Of a DNA stretch of 64,000 nucleotides, positions 53,319 through 62,429 are shown one piece after another (the first letter of the stretch is position 1; each line of letters starts with the position of its first letter). The stretch is from contig CACNFB010000001.1 of NCBI GenBank assembly GCA_902619665.1, positions 62,001 through 126,000 on the forward strand, read 5' to 3'. The stretch comes from an uncultured Pelagibacteraceae bacterium. GTDB taxonomy: Bacteria; Pseudomonadota; Alphaproteobacteria; Pelagibacterales; Pelagibacteraceae. Position numbers and translations under genes: made by a program. The notes beneath the pieces are model-generated. The model was not told the origin of the DNA and ran no database searches. It saw only the letters and a list, made by a program, of their open reading frames with translations.

Positions 53319-53377
53319 TCTGCGCTGATTTAACTGAATTGCGAGCGCTTTAAAAAAACCGCTAAATAAGTTTTTTT
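53319..53377 (+). ncRNA. SAM-II-type S-adenosylmethionine riboswitch upstream of metX
   Basis: TGCGCTGATTTAAC at 53321-53334 followed by TGAATTGCGAGCGC (53335-53348) and CCGCTAAATAAG (53359-53370) align closely with the SAM-II consensus (GCGCUGAUUUAAC..AUUGC..AGCGC..GCUAAA). P1 pairs GCGCT 53322-53326 with AGCGC 53344-53348; the pseudoknot could pair GCG 53341-53343 with CGC 53360-53362. An extra A7C (53352-53359)/GT7 (53370-53377) helix could form around the pseudoknot strand. The metX ATG is 24 nt farther on. SAM-V, a related marine class, is the alternative. Confidence 0.92.
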
Positions 53378-53400
53378 CCTCACAATTCACATCAGATAAT

Positions 53401-54516
53401 ATGAACGAATTTAATGATATAAAAAAAATAATTATTAAAAAACCACTAAAATTAGATTGTGGGGTTACTATTGTAGATTATCCTGTTGCTTATGAAACTT
53501 ATGGAAAGCTAAATCAAGATAAAGATAATGCTATAATGGTGTTTCACGCACTCACTGGAGATCAGTTTGCGTCAGGAAAGAATCCAATAACTAACAAAGA
53601 TGGTTGGTGGTCATACGTGATTGGTCCAAATAAAGCACTTGATACAAATAAATATTTTATAATATGTGCAAATGTTATTGGTGGCTGTATGGGGTCATAT
53701 GGTCCTAGCTCCATTGATAAAAAAACTGGAAAAAAAATTGGTATTAATTTTCCAGTTATAACTATAAACGATATGGTTAATGCGCAATTTAATTTACTTG
53801 ATCATTTTAATATAAATAAATTATTTTGTGTCACTGGTGGATCTATGGGTGGAATGCAAGTTTTACAGTTCATTGCTAATTACCCTGATAAGTCAAAAAT
53901 AGCTATCCCTATAGCGTGCTCTGCTAGTCACTCAGCCCAAAATATTGCTTTTAATGAGTTGGGAAGGCAAGCAATAATGGCAGATGAAAACTGGAAAAAT
54001 GGTAATTATGATTTAGAAAATAAATCTCCTGCTAAGGGATTGTCTGTTGCAAGAATGGCAGCCCACATAACATATTTATCAAAAAAAGGACTTCAGGAAA
54101 AATTTGGTAGAAAGCTTCAAGAGCGAGACAAAATCAAATTTGGTTTTGATGCTGATTTTCAAATTGAGAGTTATCTTAGATACCAGGGATCAATATTTGT
54201 TGATCGGTTCGATGCAAATAGCTATCTTTATATAACAAGAGCTATGGATTATTTTGATCTTAGCAAAAATTCTAATGGCGATCTTTCAAAAGTATTTAAA
54301 AATACAAAAACGAAATTTTTTATCATTTCATTTACCTCTGACTGGCTGTATCCAACAGCTGAAAATAGAGAAATAGTAATTGCCTTAAATGCGATAAATG
54401 CAGATGTAGGATTTTTAGAGGTAAAATCTGACAAAGGTCACGACTCTTTTTTATTAGATGTTCCTGATTTTTTAAATGCATTAAAGAATTTTGTTGATAA
54501 CTCATATAAAAAATAA
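53401..54516 (+). CDS. metX: Homoserine O-acetyltransferase
   Basis: Activates homoserine for methionine synthesis. Alpha/beta-hydrolase fold with nucleophile Ser148 in CVTGGSMGGMQVL, plus MVFHALTGDQFASGK, NVIGGCMGSYGPSS, SDWLYPTAEN with the acid, and VKSDKGHDSFLLD with the catalytic His. 371 residues. Controlled by the SAM riboswitch in its leader. Followed after 2 nt by metW. Confidence 0.96.
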   Translation: MNEFNDIKKIIIKKPLKLDCGVTIVDYPVAYETYGKLNQDKDNAIMVFHALTGDQFASGKNPITNKDGWWSYVIGPNKALDTNKYFIICANVIGGCMGSYGPSSIDKKTGKKIGINFPVITINDMVNAQFNLLDHFNINKLFCVTGGSMGGMQVLQFIANYPDKSKIAIPIACSASHSAQNIAFNELGRQAIMADENWKNGNYDLENKSPAKGLSVARMAAHITYLSKKGLQEKFGRKLQERDKIKFGFDADFQIESYLRYQGSIFVDRFDANSYLYITRAMDYFDLSKNSNGDLSKVFKNTKTKFFIISFTSDWLYPTAENREIVIALNAINADVGFLEVKSDKGHDSFLLDVPDFLNALKNFVDNSYKK

Positions 54517-54518
54517 TT

Positions 54519-55115
54519 ATGAAAGAAGAATTTAAAATCATTGCAAACTCTATTCAAAGAGAAAAATCAATTTTAGATGTTGGTTGCGGAGATGGCGAAC
54601 TGATGAAATTTATTTACGAAAATATATCCAAAAAAATTAGAGGCCTAGAAATATCTAAAGATAATGTACAAAAATGTATTCAAAAGGGGCTTACCGTAAT
54701 TGAAGGTAATGCTGAGTTGGATTTACAACAATTTCCTAGTAATAGTTTTGATTACGTTATTTTAAGCCAAACCTTACAAGCTTTTTTAAATCCCGAAAAA
54801 GTAATAAGTGATTTATTAAGAATAGGAAAGACATCAATTGTAACAATACCAAATTTTGGTTTTTGGAAAGTGAGATTTAACTTGTTATTTAAAGGCACAA
54901 TGCCTGTTACTAAGACGCTACCAAATGAGTGGTATAATACACCCAATCTACACATGTGCTCAATTAAGGACTTCGTAAACTTTTGTAATGATAGAAAAAT
55001 AAATTTATTTAAATCTTTAGCTCTTACAAATAATAAAGTATCTTCAATTAATAAGGTTAATTTAAATTTTAAAAATTTAACTTCTGAACTTGGTATTTTT
55101 TTAATAGAAAAATGA
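54519..55115 (+). CDS. metW: Methionine biosynthesis protein MetW
   Basis: SAM-methyltransferase-like fold that forms a complex with MetX and activates it in organisms with the metXW pair. Motif I SILDVGCGDGELMKFI (about 18-33), ISKDNVQKCIQKGLTVI, FDYVILSQTLQAF, and MPVTKTLPNEWYNTPNLHMC, all typical of MetW. 198 residues. Overlaps gloB by 4 nt. Confidence 0.95.
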   Translation: MKEEFKIIANSIQREKSILDVGCGDGELMKFIYENISKKIRGLEISKDNVQKCIQKGLTVIEGNAELDLQQFPSNSFDYVILSQTLQAFLNPEKVISDLLRIGKTSIVTIPNFGFWKVRFNLLFKGTMPVTKTLPNEWYNTPNLHMCSIKDFVNFCNDRKINLFKSLALTNNKVSSINKVNLNFKNLTSELGIFLIEK

Positions 55116-55828
55116 TAAAAGTTGAAATTATAAAATGTTTAAAAGATAATTTTTCATATATAGTGCATAATAATAATGAGGCACTAGTTATAGACCCAAG
55201 CGAATCTGGTCCACTTATTAAATCATTAGAAAAATTAAATCTAAAATTAAAATATATCTTAAACACACACCATCACTTTGATCATATAGACGGAAATTTA
55301 ATATTAAAAGAAAAGTACAACTGTAAAATAATTGGTTTTATAGATGATAAAAAAAGAATACCAGGCATAGATATTTGTCTCAAAAATGAGGAGATATTTA
55401 AAGAAGGTGATTTTCAATTTAAAACTTATCATACTCCAGGTCATACCTCGGGTCATATTTGCTATCATTTTTTCAATGAGAAAATATTATTTACAGGAGA
55501 TACTTTGTTTTCATTAAGCTGTGGAAGGTTATTTGAAGGAACTTATGAAGATATGTTCAGATCATTATCATTAATTAAAACTTTTGATAAAGAAACTTTA
55601 ATATATTGTGGGCATGAATATACGTTAAGTAATGCAAAATTCTGTATTGAGCATGATCCAGATAATAAAAATCTTAAAAAAAAAATAGACTTAATTAATA
55701 AAAATTTAAAGGCAGGGATACCAACAATTCCATCTATTTTAAAAGAAGAACTAGAATGCAACATATTTTTAAAAGCAGAAAATATTGAAACCTTCTCAAA
55801 ACTCAGGGATTTAAAGGATAATTTTTAG
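55112..55828 (+). CDS. gloB: Hydroxyacylglutathione hydrolase (glyoxalase II)
   Basis: Metallo-beta-lactamase-fold thioesterase. Metal ligands THHHFDHIDGN (about 50-60), TPGHTSGHICY, FTGDTLFSLSCGRLFEGT, YCGHEYTLSNAKF. The C-terminal substrate domain is present (IPSILKEELECNIFL). 238 residues, slightly short but complete. Same operon as metXW. Confidence 0.93.
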   Translation: MIKVEIIKCLKDNFSYIVHNNNEALVIDPSESGPLIKSLEKLNLKLKYILNTHHHFDHIDGNLILKEKYNCKIIGFIDDKKRIPGIDICLKNEEIFKEGDFQFKTYHTPGHTSGHICYHFFNEKILFTGDTLFSLSCGRLFEGTYEDMFRSLSLIKTFDKETLIYCGHEYTLSNAKFCIEHDPDNKNLKKKIDLINKNLKAGIPTIPSILKEELECNIFLKAENIETFSKLRDLKDNF

Positions 55829-55838
55829 CTTATTAATC

Positions 55839-55866
55839 TTGACTATAAAAAAGCTAATTATATATT
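55839..55866 (+). promoter_or_regulatory. Promoter of the rplU-rpmA-obg operon
   Basis: TTGACT (55839-55844), 16 nt, TATATT (55861-55866), positioned for a start near 55873 and a short leader with SD AAGGA before the rplU ATG at 55891. The pair TTAGCTT / AAGCTAA around 55826-55858 may contribute to gloB termination. Confidence 0.55.
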
Positions 55867-55890
55867 GCATTTAATTTTTTAAGGAAAAAA

Positions 55891-56289
55891 ATGTCTTTTG
55901 CGATAATACGAACTGGCGGAAAACAATATAAGGTTAAAGCTGGAGAAATAATTAAAATAGAAAAATTTGGAGATCAAAAACCAAATTCTATAATTGAATT
56001 TAAAGAAATACTTGCCTATGGAGATGATAAAAATGTCGAGGTAGGTTTGCCTACTGTCCAAGGTGCAAAAGTAGAAGCTGAATTTTTAAAAAACGCTAAA
56101 AATAGGACAGTTTTAATATTTAAAAAAAGACGAAGAAAAAATTCTAGAAGAAAAAATGGTCATAGACAGCAATACTCATTAATTAAAGTTAATAAGATAA
56201 TGTCAAAAGATGGTAAAGTATTGTCTGAGGCTGAAAAAATTAGTAAATTAAAAAAAGAAAAAAAGACTGAAATTAAAAAAAATAAGTAA
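55891..56289 (+). CDS. rplU: Large ribosomal subunit protein bL21
   Basis: FAIIRTGGKQYKVKAGEIIK at the start and FKKRRRKNSRRKNGHRQQYS are diagnostic. 132 residues, about 30 more than E. coli bL21; the extra C-terminal lysine-rich tail (KISKLKKEKKTEIKK) is usual in alphaproteobacteria. Confidence 0.97.
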   Translation: MSFAIIRTGGKQYKVKAGEIIKIEKFGDQKPNSIIEFKEILAYGDDKNVEVGLPTVQGAKVEAEFLKNAKNRTVLIFKKRRRKNSRRKNGHRQQYSLIKVNKIMSKDGKVLSEAEKISKLKKEKKTEIKKNK

Positions 56290-56310
56290 AATAAATTATA
56301 AAGATAAATT

Positions 56311-56565
56311 ATGGCAACAAAAAAAGCAGGTGGATCCTCTCGAAACGGAAGAGATAGTGCTGGTAGAAGATTAGGTGTAAAGAAATACGGTGGCCAATTC
56401 GTTGTACCTGGCAATATAATAGTTAGGCAGAGAGGAACTAAAATTTTTCCAGGCCAAAACGTTGGCATGGGTAAAGATCACTCCATTTTCTCGGTTGTTA
56501 AGGGAAAGGTTGTTTTTAAAAAAAGTAAGTCAGATAGAACTTACGTTTCAGTAAAACCCAATTAA
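56311..56565 (+). CDS. rpmA: Large ribosomal subunit protein bL27
   Basis: [20 protein letters not shown], then [20 protein letters not shown] and [18 protein letters not shown]: complete 84-residue bL27 whose N-terminus reaches the peptidyl-transferase centre. No N-terminal cleaved extension of the Firmicute type. Confidence 0.98.
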   Translation: MATKKAGGSSRNGRDSAGRRLGVKKYGGQFVVPGNIIVRQRGTKIFPGQNVGMGKDHSIFSVVKGKVVFKKSKSDRTYVSVKPN

Positions 56566-56594
56566 ATTCATACAACATAAACAAAAGTTGTATT

Positions 56595-57578
56595 ATGAAA
56601 TTCCTAGATCAAGTAAAGATATTTGTTAAAGCTGGTAACGGTGGCTCAGGATCACCAAGCTTTAGACGTGAAAAATTTATTGAGTTCGGAGGTCCAGATG
56701 GTGGTGACGGAGGCAAGGGTGGCTCTGTAGTATTAAAATCAGAGAGAAATTTAAATACATTAATCGATTATAGATATCAACAACATTTCAAAGCCAAAAG
56801 GGGTGGTGATGGTAAGGGAAAAAATCAAACAGGTAGGGGTGGAAAAGATTTATTCTTATCTGTTCCAATAGGGACTCAAATTTTTGAAGAAGATAACAAA
56901 ACTTTACTTTTTGATTTCAAAAAAGAAAAAGATGAGTTTACTGTTGCTGTAGGAGGTCGAGGTGGTTTTGGAAATACCAAATTTAAATCATCTACAAATA
57001 GAGCTCCGAGAAAATTTACAAAAGGTACAAAAGGTGAGGAATTTTGGATTTGGTTACAACTTAAAACGATTGCTGATATTGGAATAATAGGTTTACCAAA
57101 TGCAGGTAAATCAAGTTTACTTGCTTCAATAACCTCTGCAAATCCTAAAATTGCTAATTATAAGTTTACAACTATAAATCCTAATCTAGGTGTTGCAATG
57201 TATGATAATAAAGAGATTACATTAGCAGATATACCAGGATTAATCGAAGGAGCACACACCGGCGTCGGTTTAGGTATAAAGTTTTTAAAACATGTAGAAA
57301 GATGTAAAACACTATTACACTTAATTGATGTTTCTGAGGAAGATTTGGTTAATTCTTATAAACAAATTAGAAAAGAATTAGGTGAGTATAGTAAGGAATT
57401 ATTAAAAAAAAAAGAAATTATAGTGTTAAATAAGGTTGATTTATTATCACAAAAAGAGCTCAAAAATAAAAAGATAAAATTTGAGGAAAAATTAAATAAA
57501 AAAGTTATTGAATTATCTACTTTTGACAAAAAATTAATATCAAATTTAAAAATAAAGTTGCTTAAAAATGTATCTTGA
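56595..57578 (+). CDS. obg: Obg-family GTPase
   Basis: Ribosome-assembly GTPase. Glycine-rich Obg fold (1-158: KAGNGGSGSPSFRREKF, GGPDGGDGGKGGSV), then G domain: G1 GLPNAGKSSLLASI, G2 with TTINPNLGVAMY, G3 ADIPGLIEGAH, G4 VLNKVDLL. 327 residues; the variable C-terminal OCT domain is absent. Overlaps proB by 11 nt. Confidence 0.96.
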   Translation: MKFLDQVKIFVKAGNGGSGSPSFRREKFIEFGGPDGGDGGKGGSVVLKSERNLNTLIDYRYQQHFKAKRGGDGKGKNQTGRGGKDLFLSVPIGTQIFEEDNKTLLFDFKKEKDEFTVAVGGRGGFGNTKFKSSTNRAPRKFTKGTKGEEFWIWLQLKTIADIGIIGLPNAGKSSLLASITSANPKIANYKFTTINPNLGVAMYDNKEITLADIPGLIEGAHTGVGLGIKFLKHVERCKTLLHLIDVSEEDLVNSYKQIRKELGEYSKELLKKKEIIVLNKVDLLSQKELKNKKIKFEEKLNKKVIELSTFDKKLISNLKIKLLKNVS

Positions 57579-58674
57579 AAATTCCAAAACTATTATTGTT
57601 AAAATAGGATCGTCATTAATTATTGATGACAAAAAAATTATCAGAAAAAAATGGTTACTGGAGTTTGCAAAAGATATTAAGGCTTTAAGAAAAAAAAATA
57701 AAAATATTATTATAGTAAGTTCAGGTGCAATTGCTCTTGGTTGTAAGAAATTAAATATAGAAAAGAAAAAACTTAAAATAGATCAAAGTCAAGCCGTAGC
57801 ATCTGTGGGACAAATCGAGTTAATGAATTTATTTAAGGAAGTTTTCGCTGTTCAAAAAATTAATATTTCTCAAATATTACTTACACTAGAGGACACTGAA
57901 ATAAGAAGGAGAGCTATAAATGCCAAAAGAACAATTGAAAATTTATTTAGTCTTAATTTTATACCGATAGTTAATGAAAACGATACTATTGCTACTTCCG
58001 AAATTAAATATGGAGACAATGATAGATTAGCTTCAAGAGTTGCTCAAATTACTGATGCTGATTGTCTTGTGTTGTTATCTGATGTGGATGGACTTTATAC
58101 AAAAAACCCAAAAATTCATAAAGATGCTAAATTGATAAATAAAATCAAAAAGATAGATCAAAATATAATTAAATTAGCTTCTGGGAAAACTAGTGAGTAT
58201 GGATCAGGTGGTATGAAAACTAAAATTGATGCAGCTAAAATATGTGCACTCTCAGGATGTAAAATGGCAATAGCAAACGGATTAAAAGAAAGACCTTTGA
58301 GTAATATTTTAGATAAAAAAATATGTACTTGGTTTATTCCCGAAATTTCTAAATTAGATGCTAGAAAAAAATGGATTGCCAGTACTTTACATGCAAAAGG
58401 ATATTTAAAGATTGATGAAGGTGCTGAAAATGCATTACGAAAAGGCAAGAGTTTGCTGGCCGCAGGTGTAAAGAGTGTTGAAGGTTCATTTAAAAAAGGT
58501 GATCAAATAAAAATAATCAGTAAAAATGATAAAGAGCTAGCAATAGGCCTGAGTTCATTTTCATCTGAGGAAATTGACAAAATAAAAGGTCATCAGTCAA
58601 ATAAAATTGAAGAATTAATAGGTTACAAAACAAAAACTGAAGTTGTTCACAAAGATGATATGGTGGAAATCTAG
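57568..58674 (+). CDS. proB: Glutamate 5-kinase
   Basis: First proline step: VKIGSSLIIDDKK at the N-terminus, IIVSSGAIALGCKKL, PIVNENDTIATSEIKYGDND (DNDRL), YGSGGMKTKIDAAKI. C-terminal PUA domain (about 275-360: KGYLKIDEGAENALRKGKSL) as in E. coli ProB. 368 residues. proA begins one base after its stop. Confidence 0.96.
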   Translation: MYLENSKTIIVKIGSSLIIDDKKIIRKKWLLEFAKDIKALRKKNKNIIIVSSGAIALGCKKLNIEKKKLKIDQSQAVASVGQIELMNLFKEVFAVQKINISQILLTLEDTEIRRRAINAKRTIENLFSLNFIPIVNENDTIATSEIKYGDNDRLASRVAQITDADCLVLLSDVDGLYTKNPKIHKDAKLINKIKKIDQNIIKLASGKTSEYGSGGMKTKIDAAKICALSGCKMAIANGLKERPLSNILDKKICTWFIPEISKLDARKKWIASTLHAKGYLKIDEGAENALRKGKSLLAAGVKSVEGSFKKGDQIKIISKNDKELAIGLSSFSSEEIDKIKGHQSNKIEELIGYKTKTEVVHKDDMVEI

Positions 58675-58675
58675 A

Positions 58676-59926
58676 ATGAAAAAATATTTACAAAAATTAG
58701 GCCAAAATTCTGTTAAAGCAAGTTTAGAAAAAGTGGATACAAAAACAAAAAATAAGGTTTTATTGAAATTCAGTGATTTAATAAAAAAAAATTTAAATAA
58801 AATACTTAAACAAAACAAAAAAGATATTAAGTATGCCAAAATAAAAAATATTGATAAAAATTTAGTTGCAAGACTCGAGTTAGATAAATTAAAGCTTAGT
58901 TCGATAACTAAAACAATAATTGAAATAACTAAATTAAGGGATCCAATTGGGGTTATTTTAGATAAATGGAAAAGGCCAAACGGTCTAAAAATTAAAAAAA
59001 TATCTATTCCAATTGGTGTCATTGGTGTGATTTATGAGAGTAGACCTAATGTAACTGTAGATCTATCTTGTCTTTGTTTTAAATCAGGTAATTCAGTTAT
59101 CCTCAAGGGTGGTTCCGAAGCTTTTTTTACTAATAAAATATTTGTAAAACTATTTAGAAAATCTCTCAAGGCTAATAAAGTGAATATGAATTATGTTCAA
59201 TTTATTGAAAGAAAAGATAGAAAAGTTGTTAGCTCCCTTCTAAAAGATATGAGAAATTATATTGATGTTATGATTCCTAGAGGAGGCAAAAACCTTGTTA
59301 AGAAAGTCAAAGAATTATGTAATGTCCCAGTAATAGGTCACTTAGAAGGTATTTGTCACACATTTATAGATAAAAAAGTAAATACAAAAATGGCAAGGAA
59401 TGTTGTTTTAAACGCAAAAATGAGAAACGTTAGCATATGTGGAGCTACTGAAACTTTATTAATTCATAAAGATTGTCCAAAAAAAGAAATTAATTTGATA
59501 CTTAAAGAATTAAAAAATAATAATTGTTTAATATACGGTGATAATAAAGTCAGAAAAATTTTTAGTGGTAAACTTAAAAAAGCAACTAATAAAGACTGGC
59601 GTAAAGAATATCTTGATTCAAAAATCTCTGTTAAAATTGTTAAAAATGTTAATGAAGCAGTTCAACACATCAATAAATTTGGTACCATGCATACCGACTC
59701 TATTATTACGAATAACTCTGTAAATGCTAATTATTTTGTAAGAAATGTAAAAAGTTCTATAGTTATGCATAATACATCAACTCAATTTGCTGATGGAGGA
59801 GAACTAGGCTTTGGTGGAGAAGTTGGAATATCCACAAACAAATTACCACCAAGAGGTCCTGTAGGACTAAATCAATTAGTATCATTTAAATACCACGTAG
59901 CTGGAAATGGCCAAATCAGAAAATAA
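58676..59926 (+). CDS. proA: Gamma-glutamyl phosphate reductase
   Basis: Second proline step, NADPH-dependent. ALDH fold: MKKYLQKLGQNSVKASLEKV start, PIGVIGVIYESRPNVTVD, SGNSVILKGGSEAF, PVIGHLEGICHTFIDKK (region around the catalytic cysteine), NVSICGATETLLIH, and FADGGELGFGGEVGISTNKL. 416 residues. Start set at 58676; a longer in-frame reading begins inside proB. Confidence 0.96.
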   Translation: MKKYLQKLGQNSVKASLEKVDTKTKNKVLLKFSDLIKKNLNKILKQNKKDIKYAKIKNIDKNLVARLELDKLKLSSITKTIIEITKLRDPIGVILDKWKRPNGLKIKKISIPIGVIGVIYESRPNVTVDLSCLCFKSGNSVILKGGSEAFFTNKIFVKLFRKSLKANKVNMNYVQFIERKDRKVVSSLLKDMRNYIDVMIPRGGKNLVKKVKELCNVPVIGHLEGICHTFIDKKVNTKMARNVVLNAKMRNVSICGATETLLIHKDCPKKEINLILKELKNNNCLIYGDNKVRKIFSGKLKKATNKDWRKEYLDSKISVKIVKNVNEAVQHINKFGTMHTDSIITNNSVNANYFVRNVKSSIVMHNTSTQFADGGELGFGGEVGISTNKLPPRGPVGLNQLVSFKYHVAGNGQIRK

Positions 59927-60443
59927 ACGTATTGAAAAAATAGGTATCCTAGGAGGCACATTCGATCCACCTCATAAAGGACATTTGAAAATTTCTCAAA
60001 TAGCAAAAAAAAAATTTGGTTTAAAAAAAATAATTTGGGCTATAACAAAAAAAAATCCATTTAAAAAAAAAAGTTATTTTAATTTAAACAAAAGAATAAA
60101 ACTTTCTAGAAGTTTAACAAAGAAACAAGAATATATTAAAGTTATTTTTTTTGAAAAAAAAATTAATTCAAATAAGACAATTAATTTAATAAAGTATTTT
60201 AGAAGTAAAAGTAAAAAAAAAGAGATATATTTTTTATTAGGTGCTGATAATTTACTAAATTTTCATAAATGGGACAATTGGAAAAAAATACCAAAAATTT
60301 GTAAAATTTTAGTTTTTGACAGAAATGGTTTTAAGGCAAAGGCTAAAAAATCCATCGCATTTAAGTCAATTAAAAATAGAGGTCTTATGTATGTTGAGTT
60401 TAAAAAAGTTAACATTTCATCTTCTAAAATTAGAAATTTTTGA
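59907..60443 (+). CDS. nadD: Nicotinate-nucleotide adenylyltransferase
   Basis: Makes nicotinic-acid adenine dinucleotide for NAD synthesis. Nucleotidyltransferase motifs GILGGTFDPPHKGHLKIS (13-30, with the T/HxGH) and ISSSKIRNF (the SxxxxR signature). Strikingly lysine-rich. 178 residues, a little short. Overlaps proA by 20 nt. Confidence 0.93.
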   Translation: MAKSENKRIEKIGILGGTFDPPHKGHLKISQIAKKKFGLKKIIWAITKKNPFKKKSYFNLNKRIKLSRSLTKKQEYIKVIFFEKKINSNKTINLIKYFRSKSKKKEIYFLLGADNLLNFHKWDNWKKIPKICKILVFDRNGFKAKAKKSIAFKSIKNRGLMYVEFKKVNISSSKIRNF

Positions 60444-60458
60444 TATGATTAGTAATTA

Positions 60459-60809
60459 ATGGTCAAAAAAACCAATCTAAAAAAAATAATAATTGAAACA
60501 TTAGATAACAATAAGGCGCTAGACATAGTTGCAATTGACTTAAAAGATAAGTCCTCAATTGCGGATCATATGATTATAGCGAGTGGAACTTCTTCAAGAC
60601 ATATTCAGTCATTGTCGGAACAGGTATTAGACAAATTTAAAGAAAATGGATTTAGTCAATGTAAAATTGAAGGAAGAGACAGCACAGAATGGAAGCTTGT
60701 TGATGGTATCGATATTATTGTTCACATTTTTAATCCAGAAAAAAGAAAATTCTATGAGCTTGAGAAAATATGGTCTGAATTAATTCCTAAAGAAAGGGTA
60801 ATTGTTTAA
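60459..60809 (+). CDS. rsfS: Ribosomal silencing factor RsfS
   Basis: Binds bL14 and prevents subunit joining in slow growth. IETLDNNKALDIVAIDLKDK, SIADHMIIASGTSSRHIQSL, EGRDSTEWKLVDGIDIIVHI, ending FYELEKIWSE. 116 residues. In many bacteria rlmH follows; here ctpA starts on its last base. Confidence 0.95.
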   Translation: MVKKTNLKKIIIETLDNNKALDIVAIDLKDKSSIADHMIIASGTSSRHIQSLSEQVLDKFKENGFSQCKIEGRDSTEWKLVDGIDIIVHIFNPEKRKFYELEKIWSELIPKERVIV

Positions 60810-61945
60810 TGGATAATAGAAGAATATTTACTCTTATAATTTTTTTTATTTTGTATTTTGGAAAAGTTACTGCTCAAGAAGAGACAGTTTATGACAAAAT
60901 AGATCTTTTTGGAGAAGTTTTAGACAAAATAAATAAGGAATATGTAGAAGAGGTAGATCAATCAGACACTATGGATGCGGCTATTAACGGTGTGTTACAA
61001 TCATTAGATCCGTATTCATCATATATGTCTCCAAAAAATTTAGAAGAAATGCAAACAGAAACTAAAGGTGAGTTTGGGGGTTTGGGTATAGAAGTCGGTA
61101 TGGAAGCAGGTGTTGTAAAAGTTATATCACCTCTCGATAATTCACCTGCTGAAAGAGAAGGTGTTAAGGCTGGAGATTACATTGTCAAAATAAATGATAC
61201 ACAAGTTCAAGGAAAAACGTTAAATGAAGCAGTCGAATTAATGAGAGGTCCTGTCGGATCAACTTTAGAAATTACTGTAAGAAGAGTCGGTTTAAGAAAA
61301 TCATTAGTTTTTAATATAAAAAGAGAGATTATACAGGTTGCATCTGTTAAATCTGAAGTACTTGATGAAAAAATTGGATACATCCGTCTCACATCATTTA
61401 ATGAAAATAGTGATGATCAAATTAAAAAGAAGATTAAGGAATTTAAAAAAAACAAAAAGATAGAGGGCTATATTTTAGATTTGAGAAATAATCCAGGTGG
61501 ATTACTAGGCCAAGCAATCAAGATATCAGATTTTTTTTTAGATGATGGTGAAATAGTATCGACTAAAGGAAGAAAAAAAAATGAGAATCAAAAATGGTTT
61601 GCAAGAGAAGGTGATATTATTAATGGCAAAGCTCTTATAGTTTTAATTAATAAGGGGTCAGCTTCAGCATCTGAGATAGTTGCAGGAGCTTTAAAAGATC
61701 ACAAACGAGCAGTATTAGTTGGTGAGAAAAGTTATGGAAAAGGGTCGGTACAATCGATTATACCCTTAAAAAATCGTGGTGCAATTAGATTAACTATTTC
61801 AAAATATTATTTACCATCAGGTAAATCAATTTCAGAAGTTGGTGTAACACCGGATATAACAGTGGAAGAAGAGTCTGATGATTTTAGAATTCTATCAGAA
61901 AATGATAATCAACTTAAGTTTGCCAGAAAATTATTCACCGGATAA
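60809..61945 (+). CDS. ctpA: S41 carboxy-terminal processing peptidase CtpA
   Basis: Periplasmic serine protease with signal peptide (1-22, ending VTAQ), PDZ domain (about 88-165: GLGIEVGMEAGVVKVISPLD, GVKAGDYIVKIND), catalytic core (180-330): YILDLRNNPGGLLGQAI, nucleophile serine in NKGSASASEIVAGAL (near 285) and general-base Lys311 in GEKSYGKGSVQ. 378 residues. No envC-like gene between it and rsfS, unlike many alphaproteobacteria. Confidence 0.95.
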   Translation: MDNRRIFTLIIFFILYFGKVTAQEETVYDKIDLFGEVLDKINKEYVEEVDQSDTMDAAINGVLQSLDPYSSYMSPKNLEEMQTETKGEFGGLGIEVGMEAGVVKVISPLDNSPAEREGVKAGDYIVKINDTQVQGKTLNEAVELMRGPVGSTLEITVRRVGLRKSLVFNIKREIIQVASVKSEVLDEKIGYIRLTSFNENSDDQIKKKIKEFKKNKKIEGYILDLRNNPGGLLGQAIKISDFFLDDGEIVSTKGRKKNENQKWFAREGDIINGKALIVLINKGSASASEIVAGALKDHKRAVLVGEKSYGKGSVQSIIPLKNRGAIRLTISKYYLPSGKSISEVGVTPDITVEEESDDFRILSENDNQLKFARKLFTG

Positions 61946-61949
61946 TTCT

Positions 61950-62429
61950 ATGCATGAAAAGTTTAAAAATCTACCTTTAAGAATAGGTGTAGGTATTATT
62001 CTTTTAAACAAAGATAATAAGGTTTTTGTAGCCAAAAGATTAGATAATCCTCACAATTATTGGCAAATGCCTCAGGGTGGTGTAGATGGAAATGAAAAAT
62101 TTTTAGATGCAGCACTTAGAGAACTTGAGGAAGAGACAGGTGTAAAAAATGTAGATTTAATAAAAGAGATTGAAGGTTATCAAACGTATTTTTTACCTGA
62201 AAATCTTCTTGGGATAATATGGAGAGGTAAATATAAAGGACAAAAGCAAAAATGGTTTTGTATGAGATTTAAAGGTGAAGATACAGAGATCAATATTAAA
62301 ACGAAAAAACCAGAGTTTTCGGAGTGGAGATGGATTGACTTAGATGAAATTACTAAATGGGTTGTTGACTTTAAAACTGATGTATACAAAAATTTAAAAA
62401 GCGAAGTTAAAAAAATTATTTTTAATTAG
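61950..62429 (+). CDS. rppH: RNA pyrophosphohydrolase RppH
   Basis: Nudix enzyme removing 5' pyrophosphate from mRNA to start decay. PQGGVDGNEKFLDAALRELE followed by EETGV is the Nudix box; YWQMPQGG and WRGKYKGQKQKWF are RppH-specific. 159 residues from the ATG at 61950, four nt after the ctpA stop; the longer frame begins inside ctpA and is rejected. Confidence 0.95.
   Translation: MHEKFKNLPLRIGVGIILLNKDNKVFVAKRLDNPHNYWQMPQGGVDGNEKFLDAALRELEEETGVKNVDLIKEIEGYQTYFLPENLLGIIWRGKYKGQKQKWFCMRFKGEDTEINIKTKKPEFSEWRWIDLDEITKWVVDFKTDVYKNLKSEVKKIIFN

Noticed and set aside
58643-58675. Longer proA start
   Set aside because: Lies inside proB and lacks family similarity; ATG at 58676 follows the proB stop.
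61878-61949. Longer rppH start
   Set aside because: Reads through the end of ctpA in another frame; MHEKFKNLPLRIGVG is the natural N-terminus.
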